DNA of 56,238 bases. It comes from Bacteroidales bacterium. GTDB taxonomy: Bacteria; Bacteroidota; Bacteroidia; Bacteroidales; P3. The position numbers were made by a program, and so were the translations under genes. The notes below the pieces were generated by a model. It was not told the origin of the DNA. It was given only the letters and a program-made list of their open reading frames with translations, and searched no databases. Within the stretch, counting starts at the first letter, position 1. The number at the start of each line of letters is the position of its first letter. Below, piece after piece: positions 1 to 10,700 of this stretch. Where the stretch lies: the NCBI GenBank assembly GCA_017448905.1, contig JAFSKP010000114.1:1-56238 (forward strand), given 5' to 3'.

Positions 1-30
1 ACTTCCAACTTCCAACTTTCAACTTTCAAC
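1..30. repeat. 7-nt tandem repeat (TTCAACT / TTCCAAC words)
   Basis: About four 7-nt units of the words TTCCAAC and TTTCAAC run directly up to the stop codon of the minus-strand sugar transferase gene. On that gene's sense strand the array reads G-rich (GTTGAAA) after the stop, which is the polarity seen at most other 3' gene ends in this window. The same word reappears inside rdgB near 37200. Confidence 0.75.
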
Positions 31-1437
31 TCATTTTCCTCGCCCTTGGAAAATGATTATCACCGTGTAGAGCAGGATTTTTATGTCGGTGGTCAGCGAC
101 ATGTTCTCAAGGTAGAGCAGGTCGTAACGCAGACGTTCCACCATCTCGTCGACATTCTCGGCATAGCCGTACTTCACCTGCCCCCACGATGTGATGCCGG
201 GCTTGACTTTCTGCAGGAGCAGATACTCCGGTGTGCGCTCGACTATCTTGTCGATATAGTACTGCCTCTCAGGACGCGGACCCACTATCGACATGGTGCC
301 TTTCAGGACGTTGTAGAACTGCGGAATCTCGTCGAGGCGGTATTTCCGCATGATGCGCCCGAAGGGTGTGATACGGGGGTCGTCATCCTTCGACAATGCA
401 GGCCCCGACTGCTCCGCATCGACATACATGGAGCGGAACTTGTGCATCATGAACGGTCTGCCTCGGTGACCAATACGCTCCTGCGCATAGAACACAGGTC
501 CCGGCGAGGTGCACTTGACGATAATCGCCGTGACCAGAAACACCGGGGAGAGCAGCAGCAACGCCAACAGCGAGAGAACGATGTCGGAAAGACGCTTGAC
601 GCTGTACTGCCACTCCTCCATGGGACGGGGGTTGAAGGTTATCAGCGGCGAGTGGAAGATGGAGCTGAGCTTGACCGAACCATAGACGATGTCGCGCAGG
701 TCGGGAGTGATCTTGATGATGACGTCATCGCGCCTGTCAAGAAGGCGGATGACGCTGTTAATCTTCTTGTCGTCGTCGCCGTCGATGGCGATAATCACCT
801 CCTCGACAGCGTATTTCTCTATCAGCCCTCCAATGTCGTCGAGTTTGCCGAGATGTGGCATAAGACGAGCAAGCTCGTCGTTCGACTCGTCGCAGTAGGA
901 GACAAATCCCACGAAGAGGTTGCCCGAGTAGACAGCCTGGCTATCGAGGTCGCGGTAGGTGGCCAGAGCCTTGGCACCGCCGCCGACAAGGAGGGTGGGG
1001 AATCCGATGCGGCGCGTATGGACCAGACGCGCCGTGCGGCTGGTGAGGCACAGCCGTCCGATGTATGTCAGCCCGAAATGGAGCAGGAAAAGCATCATGA
1101 AGCTGACATAGTAGTTCTTGTAGGATTTGATGTTATCGTCCAGAAGTAGTGCGAAGAAAATCACTATCACGCCAATAAACGATGCCCAGAAAGTCTGCTG
1201 CAGCTCTTTGAGGCGTGACTTGCGGAGCACATCGGTGTAGGTGCCTTGCATAGCGTAGAGCAGGCACCACGCCACCGGCAGGAGCAGGATGCCCCACCAG
1301 AAGTTGGAGTCCTGAAACACCAGGTTGACATCCTCGAACCGGTTGTTCTCGATAGAGACCTTACGGAAAAGGAAGAAGGCAGCCCAAGCCGACATTGCCG
1401 CCACGGCATCCCATACGATGTACGACAGTCGTTTCAT
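31..1437 (-). CDS. Polyprenyl-phosphate sugar-phosphate transferase (exopolysaccharide/O-antigen initiating, WcaJ/WbaP type)
   Basis: This 468-residue membrane protein most likely transfers a hexose-1-phosphate from a nucleotide sugar to undecaprenyl phosphate, the first step of capsule or exopolysaccharide assembly. The N-terminal third holds about four hydrophobic segments (from residue 1 to about 130). A Rossmann-like middle region follows (about 140-260, starting TLLVGGGAKA). The C-terminal 200 residues form the bacterial sugar transferase domain: a reentrant hydrophobic helix after KRLSDIVLS, then GPVFYAQERIG, KFRSMY, and RLDEIPQ/NVLKG with IVGPRPE. Length fits the family. The start is the only ATG ahead of the first membrane helix. 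The next gene upstream on this strand ends one base away (1439), so the two are probably co-transcribed. Substrate specificity cannot be read from the sequence. Confidence 0.93.
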   Translation of the reverse strand: MKRLSYIVWDAVAAMSAWAAFFLFRKVSIENNRFEDVNLVFQDSNFWWGILLLPVAWCLLYAMQGTYTDVLRKSRLKELQQTFWASFIGVIVIFFALLLDDNIKSYKNYYVSFMMLFLLHFGLTYIGRLCLTSRTARLVHTRRIGFPTLLVGGGAKALATYRDLDSQAVYSGNLFVGFVSYCDESNDELARLMPHLGKLDDIGGLIEKYAVEEVIIAIDGDDDKKINSVIRLLDRRDDVIIKITPDLRDIVYGSVKLSSIFHSPLITFNPRPMEEWQYSVKRLSDIVLSLLALLLLSPVFLVTAIIVKCTSPGPVFYAQERIGHRGRPFMMHKFRSMYVDAEQSGPALSKDDDPRITPFGRIMRKYRLDEIPQFYNVLKGTMSIVGPRPERQYYIDKIVERTPEYLLLQKVKPGITSWGQVKYGYAENVDEMVERLRYDLLYLENMSLTTDIKILLYTVIIIFQGRGK

Positions 1438-1438
1438 C

Positions 1439-2347
1439 TCACAGTACGATCAGCTTGATGTTGTCGATATAGACATTGCCTCCCCTGCCGTTGCCGTTGA
1501 GGATGGTGAAATAGGGTCGGATACGCTCGTAGCTGTTGTACTCCTTCGACCATAGGGCACCGAGGTTGATGTATATCTTCTGCCACCCTTGCTGGGGTTT
1601 GCCATAGATGGTCATGTGCGACTTGATGTTGTTCGAGCCGCCGCTGACCGTGGGATTGTTGAGGCCGATGCTGAAGTCGAGGTCGCTCCAGTACTCCATC
1701 TCGACGTAGACTATCGACGACGGGGTAGGCAGATAGATGGTGGTGTCGGTGCCGAAGCTGACGCTCGCCTGGCCTGGACGCACATGAATGGCTCCACAGC
1801 CGTAGCCTGAGCAGACGGTGTCGGTACTGTTGCATGCCACCACGACCGAGTCGACGGAGAACTCACTGGGGCCGGGTTCAAAGAATTCTTCCCACTTCAC
1901 CACCATCTGCGACTTGGGTATAAAGCGTGTCCTGAGGTTGCCAAGGTCAGTGACCTGGTCGGTGTTAAGCACTACGTCAGTGAGTTTGACAGGGTTGTAG
2001 AAGGGATAGTTGATGCGTTTGCCGGCGATGCCATCCTGCTTCACTACTGGATAAACGGTGACGCGGTCGATCTTCCCGTTGCGCAACACAGGGATTTCGC
2101 AGGGCAACTGGAAAGTGCCAAGGTTGGTCTCGGCGGTGTCGCCCTGCACATAGATGACAATGTTCACGGCATCCACATTGCTGGTGAAGAAGCCGTCCTC
2201 GTAGCTCCAGGAGTCGCCCGGGTCGTCTTCGACAGTGACAGAGTTTATCCTGAGGTACGACGGGGCGGTGACGCCGCCCTCATATCTGTCGCAGCTCCAC
2301 AGCAGCAAGGCCGCGACGAATGGTATCAAGAGTCTTTTCAGGTTCAT
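1439..2347 (-). CDS. Uncharacterised Bacteroidales lipoprotein
   Basis: A 302-residue secreted lipoprotein. The start at 2347 gives a type II signal peptide (MNLKRLLIPF, a hydrophobic stretch, then the lipobox LLLWSC with Cys at about residue 20). An open frame continues upstream to 2791, but that part is only the antisense shadow of the transporter gene, so the later ATG is preferred. The mature part is rich in beta-forming and Asp/Thr/Ser stretches. Its C-terminus (GNVYIDNIKLIVL) resembles the last strands of a carbohydrate-binding-like jelly roll. I do not recognise a named family. It sits 1 bp upstream of the sugar transferase, suggesting co-expression with polysaccharide assembly, but a functional link is inference only. 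Confidence 0.8.
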   Translation of the reverse strand: MNLKRLLIPFVAALLLWSCDRYEGGVTAPSYLRINSVTVEDDPGDSWSYEDGFFTSNVDAVNIVIYVQGDTAETNLGTFQLPCEIPVLRNGKIDRVTVYPVVKQDGIAGKRINYPFYNPVKLTDVVLNTDQVTDLGNLRTRFIPKSQMVVKWEEFFEPGPSEFSVDSVVVACNSTDTVCSGYGCGAIHVRPGQASVSFGTDTTIYLPTPSSIVYVEMEYWSDLDFSIGLNNPTVSGGSNNIKSHMTIYGKPQQGWQKIYINLGALWSKEYNSYERIRPYFTILNGNGRGGNVYIDNIKLIVL

Positions 2348-2436
2348 TGTGTGTAGTTGGATGATAACGTAGAACGGTGTGACGTTTATTCTAGAGGGCA
2401 ACCCCTCGCGTTTTGTGTAACGTCGCCACTTGCCCT

Positions 2437-3393
2437 TTATTGTGCGGACGGCGAAATAAATCTGTTTTTCCGGTTCTGGGCCACCGTGAGCCCCACGAGG
2501 ACCACGGCCATGCCCGCCAGCTTCATCCAGCTCATCCGTTCCTGTCCGATGGCCAGCGCCAGCAGCAAGGAGAAGACAGGGATGGCATTGTTGTAGACCG
2601 ACCCTGCCGTGGCGCCCAGATGCTTCATGCCGTAGTTGAAGAACATATAGGCCAGCGTGGAACAGAACACTCCGAGGAACGCCAGCATCAGCCACATCCG
2701 CGGCGTGAAGCTGAGCTGCGGAAGGTGGGAGCCGTCGAACAGCAGCATTACCGGCAAGAAATAGATGAAACCTATGAGGTTCTGGTAGCATGTTATTGTC
2801 ATCGGATTGTAATGATCGAGAATCTTGACAAGGGTCAGCGTGTAGACGACGGCGATGAGTACCGCCAAGGCCAGCAGTGCGAGTCCACGGGGGTCGGCCG
2901 TGAAACTGAAATTGTCGTCAAGCGACATCATGGCAATGCCGACGAGCGACAGGACGACGCCAACCACGGCTCGCACGCTAAGTCTTTCCTTGTAGACCAT
3001 GGCCATGCCGAATGGGATGAACAGCGGTATTGTGGCAACAATGATGGATGCCAGACTGCCCGACACATAACGTACTCCACTTGTCTCGCAGATGCTGTAG
3101 AGGAACGGCTCGGCAAAGGCTAGCAGCAGGAAGAAAGGCAGATGCCCCTTCCTTATGGGCTGAAGCCTGTGAGTCAACGCGAGCAACGGGACGGTAAAGA
3201 GACTGGCTATGAGCATACGCCCTGTGAGTATTATTGTCGGCGTGATGGACTCCTCGGTGAGGAACAGACCCTTGGTAAAGATGAACGAGGCACCCCAGAA
3301 AGCCGACGATACTGTCAGCAGCAACTGAGGCAGATATTTGTATGATTTCTGTTTTTTCACTTTCGATTTCCTCTTTTTTGGCTTTTGTTTCAA
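2437..3393 (-). CDS. DMT superfamily (EamA) permease
   Basis: A 318-residue inner-membrane transporter with two EamA repeats, about ten hydrophobic helices in all. A Lys/Arg-rich cytoplasmic N-terminus (MKQKPKKRKSKVKK) is followed by the first helix with the family's characteristic ending WGASFIFTKG. The second half starts near SVRAVVGVVLSLVGIAMM and ends in a charged tail (QNRKNRF). Members export amino acids, metabolites or drugs; the substrate cannot be predicted here. The gene is divergent from the yfcE-type gene with about 130 bp between them, and is followed by the lipoprotein gene 90 bp downstream. Confidence 0.92.
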   Translation of the reverse strand: MKQKPKKRKSKVKKQKSYKYLPQLLLTVSSAFWGASFIFTKGLFLTEESITPTIILTGRMLIASLFTVPLLALTHRLQPIRKGHLPFFLLLAFAEPFLYSICETSGVRYVSGSLASIIVATIPLFIPFGMAMVYKERLSVRAVVGVVLSLVGIAMMSLDDNFSFTADPRGLALLALAVLIAVVYTLTLVKILDHYNPMTITCYQNLIGFIYFLPVMLLFDGSHLPQLSFTPRMWLMLAFLGVFCSTLAYMFFNYGMKHLGATAGSVYNNAIPVFSLLLALAIGQERMSWMKLAGMAVVLVGLTVAQNRKNRFISPSAQ

Positions 3394-3455
3394 AGGACAG
3401 CGTTTTTTTTACTATGAATACATTAAATTAATTAATAACACATTATTTCGTTTTT

Positions 3456-3486
3456 TTTGTTTTTTTAAAGATTATTCGTACCTTTG
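3456..3486 (+). promoter_or_regulatory. Bacteroidota sigma-ABfr type promoter for the yfcE-type gene
   Basis: TTTG at 3456-3459 and TACCTTTG at 3479-3486 are separated by exactly 19 nt. This matches the Bacteroidota -33/-7 consensus TTTG-N19-TAnnTTTG. The predicted transcript starts a few bases downstream, leaving a leader of about 30 nt before the ATG at 3521. Confidence 0.8.
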
Positions 3487-3520
3487 CAAATTTAATGCAA
3501 AAATACAATGTTTTTTTGAC

Positions 3521-4018
3521 ATGATGCGTATAGGCATACTCTCCGACACCCACGGCACCCTCCCCGAGCAGGTCTTCACCTTCTTCGAGAGGTGCGACGA
3601 GATATGGCATGCCGGCGACATAGGTCCCGGTGTCCTCGACCGCCTCCGCAGCTTCAAGCCCACCGTGGCCGTCTTCGGCAACATGGACGCCTGGGATCTG
3701 CGCTACCAGCTGTCGGAGACCCAGCTCTTCTGCCGCGAGGGGTTCAAAGTCGTCATGACACACATCGGCGGCTACCCCGACCACTATGAGCGTCGCATAC
3801 GCCCCCTGCTGCTCAGCGAGAAACCCGACATCTTCGTCGCCGGCCACTCGCACATCCTGCGTGTGATGTACGACAAGACCTACAACCTCCTGCACATCAA
3901 CCCCGGCGCCGCCGGACGGCAAGGCTTCCACCAAGTGTCCACACTCGTACGCCTCACCCTCGACGACAAGCCCAAAGACTTAGAAATCTGCGAATTCGAC
4001 AAATTCCCAATAGAATAA
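3521..4018 (+). CDS. YfcE/MJ0936-family metallophosphoesterase
   Basis: A 165-residue calcineurin-like phosphodiesterase. It has the full set of metal-binding motifs: SDTHG (residues 8-12), HAGDIG, FGNMD, MTHIGG and GHSH. Family members are soluble, Mn-dependent phosphodiesterases; the physiological substrate is generally unknown. The frame is open far upstream (3338), but homology starts at MMRIGILSDTHG. A perfect promoter lies just ahead, so the start is taken at 3521 (3524 is an equal alternative). The gene runs straight into a 7-nt repeat array after its stop codon. Confidence 0.92.
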   Translation: MMRIGILSDTHGTLPEQVFTFFERCDEIWHAGDIGPGVLDRLRSFKPTVAVFGNMDAWDLRYQLSETQLFCREGFKVVMTHIGGYPDHYERRIRPLLLSEKPDIFVAGHSHILRVMYDKTYNLLHINPGAAGRQGFHQVSTLVRLTLDDKPKDLEICEFDKFPIE

Positions 4019-4112
4019 TCACCATTCACTAATCACTAATCACCATTCACTAATCACTAATCACCATTCACTAATCACTAATCACCATTCACCATTCACT
4101 AATCACTAATCA
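4019..4112 (+). repeat. 7-nt tandem repeat (CACTAAT / CACCATT)
   Basis: About thirteen 7-nt units, a mixture of CACTAAT and CACCATT, fill the whole gap between the stop of the phosphodiesterase and the ATG of the HATPase gene. The plus strand contains no G at all. The last unit touches the start codon, so the array is the entire 5' leader of the downstream gene. Confidence 0.9.
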
Positions 4113-4661
4113 ATGAAAGAACTTGCAATGCATGTCTACGACCTGATGGAGAACTCCACAGCCGCCAACTCGTCACTGGTAAGACTCACTATCCGCGACA
4201 GCCTTAAAGACAACATATACCATTTCACAATCGAAGACAACGGCAAGGGCATGAGCCCAGAATTCCTCGCCAAGGTCACCGACCCCTATACCACCTCGCG
4301 CACCACACGCAAGGTCGGCCTCGGGCTGCCCCTCATCAAGATGAACACCGAGAACTGTGGTGGTGGAATGACACTCGAAAGCACCGTAGGAAAGGGTACA
4401 ACTCTGAAATTCTGGTTCCAGCACGACCACTGGGACCGTCCTCCCATGGGCGACCTGGCCGGCACAATCGTCATGCTTTGCGCCGCCCACCAGGACATAC
4501 ACATCATCTACACACATATCACCGACGAAGGCGAGTTCGTCTTCGACACAGACGAGATACACGAAGCCCTCGACGGCATGGACATGAACGACATGAAAGT
4601 GTACGCCTGGCTCAAGGACATGGTCCGGGAAAACCTCGAAGAAATCCACTACAACGACTGA
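4113..4661 (+). CDS. Stand-alone HATPase (histidine-kinase-like ATPase domain) protein
   Basis: A 182-residue cytoplasmic protein that is almost entirely a GHKL ATPase domain. The N box (LMENSTAANSS), G1 box (IEDNGKGM) and G2 region (TTRKVGLGLPL, about residues 63-73) are all present. No dimerisation/phosphoacceptor domain, receiver or membrane helix is present. Closely similar small ATP-binding proteins occur in clostridial hydrogenase operons, where their role is not established. An anti-sigma or kinase-like regulatory role is therefore a guess. The last 60 residues (after PPMGDLAGT) are acidic and not part of the ATPase fold. No hydrogenase genes lie in the window. Confidence 0.85.
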   Translation: MKELAMHVYDLMENSTAANSSLVRLTIRDSLKDNIYHFTIEDNGKGMSPEFLAKVTDPYTTSRTTRKVGLGLPLIKMNTENCGGGMTLESTVGKGTTLKFWFQHDHWDRPPMGDLAGTIVMLCAAHQDIHIIYTHITDEGEFVFDTDEIHEALDGMDMNDMKVYAWLKDMVRENLEEIHYND

Positions 4662-4668
4662 TTGTTGG

Positions 4669-4722
4669 CTAGATTCTCTAGACTGTCTAGATTGTCTAGA
4701 AAATCTAGAAAATCCAGCAAAC
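4669..4722 (+). repeat. TCTAGA-type 9-nt tandem repeat
   Basis: Degenerate units of about 9 nt containing CTAGA (CTAGATTCT, CTAGACTGT, CTAGATTGT, CTAGAAAAT) lie between the HATPase stop and the giant glucan synthase gene. The same word family occurs at 35211 and 38823. The following 45 nt up to the ATG at 4769 are G-poor and C/A-rich. Confidence 0.8.
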
Positions 4723-4768
4723 CCAGCATACCCTCTCTCTAACTCCATAATCCGCAAACACACCCCTT

Positions 4769-7700
4769 ATGCCATCAACTTACAACATATTCAAGAAAAA
4801 CGTCAAGTCGATTACCGACTACTACACGCTCCTTGTCGAGGAGACCAAGAGCCAGCGTCTCGTTGGAAGCACCAACGAATGGGTTCTCGACAACTACTAT
4901 ATGATCAGCGAGCAGGAGAAAGTGCTCCGCGAGGAGCTCACCGCCAAGGCGTTCCGCAGCATCAAGCCCGCGCGCATGGCCACCATAGCGGCTGTGTTGC
5001 AGGGATTCCTCAACAAAAACCATTTCGAGGTCAACAAGGCACTCCTCTACCGCTACATCACCCAAGTGCAGGTCAACCAGAACGACTATCTCTCCTACCC
5101 CGAGGTATGCGCCCTGCTGCCCCTCATCAAGCATATCCTGATAGCACAGCTGGCAGAGCTCTGCAATACCCTCCGGCAAGAGAACGCCTACCACTACAAA
5201 CCCACCGACAAGAACCTGGCCAACCTTGATCACCTGGACCATGCCGCCAAGCACAACCTCATGATGATGAACATCTTCAACTCGCTCAAGAAGATGACCA
5301 AACTACCCATGGCCGAATTCATCGACGCCATAAGCTTCAGCGAACGCGCCCTGAAGAACGAGAAGGCGGGCATGTACGATCAGATGCAGGACAAAACCAA
5401 GGACGACTACCGTGCCCAGATTGTGCGGCTCTGCAAGAAAAAGAAGACCGACGAGCACACCCTCGTGGCCCGCCTCATCGAAGAAAGCGATGCCAAAAAC
5501 CAGCATGTGGGATGGCTCCTCTTCCACGAGAAGCGTCTCAAAGCACGCGCACACCTCTACATCTGGCACATCGTCCTCATCACGCTGGCGCTCTCCCTCC
5601 TGGCGGCAGTGACCCTGGCAGGATGGCACCTCTCGGCGGCAGCAATCATAATAGCCGTACTCATGCTAGTGCCTTTCAGCCAGATAGTCATCGATGTCGC
5701 CAACCGCATCCTCTACCACCTCCACAAACCCCGCGGCACCTTCAAGCTCAAGTTCAAGGACGGCATCATCCCCACGGAATACGCCACCATGGTCATCATG
5801 CCGACCATACTGAAAAACAAGGAGAAGACCATCGAGCTGCTAGAACAGCTGGAAGTCTACTACCTGAGCAACATCAACCGCGACGGCACCCACCTCAACA
5901 GCCAACAAATAAACAACTCAACAAACAAACAACTCAACCTCTTCTACACCCTCATCGGTGACGCCGCAGCCTACGGAGAGGCCGATGCCCCTTGGGACGA
6001 CGAGGTGGCTCACGCCGGCGAGGCCAAAGTCCGCGAGCTCAACGCCAAATACGGAGCCCCCATCTTCAACTTCGTCTACCGCCGCCGCGCCTGGAGCGAC
6101 GGCGAGAACTGCTGGCTCGGCCACGAACGCAAACGCGGCGCCATACTCCACTTCAACGACCTGCTCCTCGGCGACACCACGACAGAGCAACGTGCCAAAC
6201 GCTTCCGCACAGAGACCATAAGCCAATGGCGCGAAGGCACCGTGCCCGACATCCGCTTCATCATCACCCTCGACACCGACACCGAACTGGTGCTCTACTC
6301 GGCACAGAAGCTCATTGGCTCGATGGCACACCCCCTCAACCAGGCGCAGCTCTCGCCCGACGGACACCGTGTGGACCGCGGTTACGGCATCATGCAACCC
6401 CGCGTCAACGTCGATGTGGAGGTCACCAACAAGAGCCGCTATGCACAGCTCTTCGCCGGCCTCGGTGGCCTCGATGTCTACACCACCGCCAGCTTCGAGC
6501 TCTACCAGGACATCTTCGACGAGGGCTCCTTCTGCGGCAAGGGTATCTACGACCTGCGTGTCTTCCAGCATGTCCTGAAAGGCACTTTCCCCGACAACCT
6601 CATCCTCAGCCACGACCTCCTCGAGGGCTGCCACATCCGTTGCGGCCTCATCAACGACGTGGAACTCTTCGACGACAACCCCTCCAACTATATCGACGAC
6701 GCCAAACGTCACCACCGCTGGACCCGCGGCGACTGGCAGATCATCGCCTGGCTCAAGAACCATGTCCGCAACCAGCGCGGCGAACGCGTCAAGAACCAGG
6801 TCAACACCATAGGACGCTGGAAAATCTTCGACAACCTGCGTCGCTCGGTGCTGAGCCTCAGCACCATGATCCTTATCCTCGTCGCTTTCGCCCTCGGCGG
6901 CACTGCCGGCGTCACCGGCCTCGGCGCCTTCTGGGCTGTCGCCCTCGCCCTCGCGGCAGTGGCGAGCCCCATAGTGTTCTTCATCCTCGACCAGCTCACC
7001 AAGCTGCCCTCCTTCGGCAAACGATACCACTACTACGCCACCCTCATGCGCGGCTTCCGCGTCATCGTCTACCGCTCCCTCGTCCAGTTCGCACTCCTCC
7101 CCAAGGAGGCCTGGATGTATACCGATGCCGCCCTTCGCGCCTGCTACCGCATGTGGTTCAGCCACAAGAACCTCCTCAACTGGATTACCAGCGACGAAGC
7201 CGCCAAAAGCACCAAAGGCACCATGGGCGACTACATAGCCAAGTTCTGGTTCAACTACGTATGCTCAGCAGCCATCGTGGCCCTCATGTTCATCAACCCC
7301 CATACCGCCATCCTCAACGTCATTGCCGCCCTGTTCTGCATCCTGCTGTGGTGCGGCGCCCCTTTCCTCATGTTCTGGCTCGGCAAGAAATTCCCTCAAA
7401 ACCGCAACACCCTGAATGCCGCCGAGAAAGAGGAGATACGCCAACTAGCCAACGACACGTGGAACTTCTTCGACTCCATGCTCGACGAGAAACACAACTG
7501 GCTGATTCCCGACAACTACCAGATAGGCCGTGAGCCACTTACCGACTACAAGACCTCGCCGACCAACATCGGCTACTCCATCACCGCCGTGGTCTGCGCC
7601 GCCGAACTGGGATTCATCGGGCAACAGAAAGCCCTCACTACCCTCGAGAACATCATCACCACCGTGGAGAAACTCGAGAAATGGAACGGACATCTCTTCA

Positions 7701-10700
7701 ACTGGTACGGCATCAGCACCCTCAAGGCCCTGCCCAACTTCTTCATCAGCACCGCCGACAGCGGCAACTTCGTGGCCTGCCTCTATGCCGCCAAGGGGTG
7801 GCTCACACAACGCATCCCCGACTCGCCACTCGCAGCAAGAATCCAGAAACTCATCGCCGACACCGACTTCTCGAAGCTCTACAACCACGAGCTCGACGTC
7901 TTCAGCATCGGCTACGACTACAGCGCGATGTCTCTCCTGCCCTACCACTACAACAACTTTGCCAGCGAGGCACGCCTCACCAGCTTCCTCACCATCTCGC
8001 AGGGCGACGCTCCCTACAAGCACTGGTTCTGCCTCGACAAGACTCTCGTGCAATACCACGGATACAAAGGCGTAGCCTCATGGTACGGCACCATGTTCGA
8101 ATACTTCATGCCCCTCATCTTCCTGCCCACCTTCAAGCACACCCTCATGGACGAGACCTACAGCTTCGCCATACGCGCCCAGAGGGCTTTCATGCGCAAC
8201 TCAAAGCTGCACGACATCCCATGGGGCATCTCCGAGACAGCCTACAATGAACTCGACGACGCCCGCAACTACAAGTATCACGCCTTCGGCGTCCCCTACC
8301 TCAAGTTCCAGAACACCACACCCGACCGCATCGTCGTATCGCCCTACAGCTCCCTGCTGGCCATCAGCGCCAACGACCGTGCCGTCTACAACAACCTGCA
8401 GCTCTTCAAGGAAATGAAGATGTACGACGAACACTTCGGCCTCTTCGAAAGCTACGACCAGGAGGACCGCGTGCCTGTGCGTGCCCACTACGCGCACCAC
8501 CAGGGCATGATCCTCGCCGCGCTGACCAACTACCTCACCTGCGATACCGACAACGCCTACGGCTGTCTGCAACGCTTCTTCATGCACGAACCAGCCATGC
8601 GCTCCATGGAGACCCTCCTCAAGGAGAAAGCCCAGGTGAAACCCTATATCGACCTGAAGATAACACAATACAAACGCTTCCAATACTCTAAGGTACAGAC
8701 CGAGAGCGACGCCCGCGACTACGACAACATCGCTGTCGTTCCCGAAATAGGGTTCGTCAGCAACGGCCAATACACAGTCATGATGAACGACCGCGGCAGC
8801 GGATTCTCGCGCTACCGTAACATCCTGATGGGGCGCTACCGTAAGATTTCGGCCGACCACTATGGCACCTACCTTTACATCCGCAACCTCCAGAACGACC
8901 GCCTGTGGAGCGCCACATACGCCCCTCTCGACGTGATGCCTGAAGGCTACCACGTCAGCTTCGCCAGCGACAAACTCACCTTCACGCGCCTCGACGACGG
9001 TATAGAGACACGCACCGAAGTGACTGTGCTCAAGGATCGCAGCGCCGAAATCAGACGCTTCACTTTTGTCAACAATGCCGACACCGATGCCGACCTTGAA
9101 ATCACCTCCTACGGCGAAGTGGTGCTCTGCACTGCCGACGAGGATGTGAACCACCGCGTCTTCAACGGCATGAAGATTATCTCCGAATACGATGCCGTGC
9201 ACCAGGCACTTATCTTCAGCCGCCCCGGTGCCGACGACTCCCGCCACTACCTGCTGCACAAACTGTGGACGGAAAGTCCTGCCTCAATGGCCGACGGACT
9301 GGATCCAACCAACCCCCAATCCTCAAACCTTAACAGCCAACTTGTTGAATACGAAACATCGCGCATGAAATTCCTCGGTCGAGGCAACAGTCTGCGGCAT
9401 GCCGATGTCATCGAGAGCCACCGAACCCTTAGCGGCACCGTGGGTACCACACTTGACCCCGTCATGAGTATGCGCCGACGCATCCACATACCCGCCGGCA
9501 AAAGCGCGGAGGCTTTCATAGTCACTGGCTTTGCCAAGGCCAAGGAGCAGCTGCTGCAGCTTGTCGAGCAATATGGCACCTCGGCCGATATCGAGCATGC
9601 CTTCAAGACTTCCAGCGTGTTCAACAATATGCGTCAAAGCATGTCGCTGCTGAAAGGTGCCCAGATGCGCCTCTATTGCAACATTGCAAAATACATGGCA
9701 CAGACCGCGACAATGGGCAACCGGCGAAACGAGGCACTCACACACAACACACTATCGCAAAGGGATTTATGGCGATTTGGCATCAGTGGCGACCTCGCCA
9801 TCCTGCTGCTTGAAGTCGACAGTGCCGAGCGTTCCGGCTTCGCCAAGGAGATGCTTCGCGCCTTCGAATACTTCAAAGTACATGGTCTCTCCCTCGACCT
9901 GGTAATCATCAACTCCGCACCGGAGAACGAACGCGACGGCCTTTACCACTTCATCCGCAACATGGCCGACACAGAGCATCTCTGGGCCTCCCACAACGAA
10001 GCCGGGAAAGTGTTTGTCATCAACAGCAACGACCTCAGCGACGCGGAGCGCACGCTGCTCTACACCGTGGCGCGTATCACCTTCGACACCCACTCGCGCA
10101 TCGAGCAGCAGCTGAAGCAACTGGAGAACGAGAACACCCGCTATCAGGACAAGGTGGAGTACCCGGTCCTGCGACCCAGGAAAGACTTCCGCGTATGGAG
10201 CGACCTGGAGTTCTACAACCAGTACGGCGGCTTCGACAATGGCGGACGCGACTACGTCGTCACCAACACCAACACCCCAATGCCATGGGTCAACGTGGTG
10301 GCCAACATGGGTACACCCGACAGACCGCAGCCCGAGGGCAACGGTGTCTTCGGCTTCGTGGTCAGCTCCACAATGGCAGGCTTCACCTTCGCCCACAACG
10401 CCCAGCAGTTCAAGCTTACGGGATGGAGCAACGACATCGTGCGCGACAACGCCAGCGAGATGCTGCTCATCGACGGCGGCCAGTTCGTCCCCGCCACGGC
10501 ACGCCACGGCCAAGGGTTCTCGGCTTTCGATGCCGACTACGACGACGGGCTGCACTGCGATGTACGTCTGTTTGTGGCCATGGAACGCATGGAGAAATAC
10601 TATCACATCCGACTGATTAACAACGGAAGCCAGAGTCGTACGCTCAATCTGGACATGGTCTACAAACTCGTCCTCGGTGTAAGCGAGGAACAGACTTCAC

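Noticed and set aside
2348..2791. N-terminal 148-residue extension of the lipoprotein at 1439
   Set aside because: The extension is antisense to the EamA transporter gene and hides a good type II signal peptide that starts at 2347.
4669..4722. A transposon end or integrase att site, because of the repeated TCTAGA palindromes
   Set aside because: No integrase or transposase lies nearby, and the same word family recurs at 35211 and 38823 as ordinary gene-border repeats.
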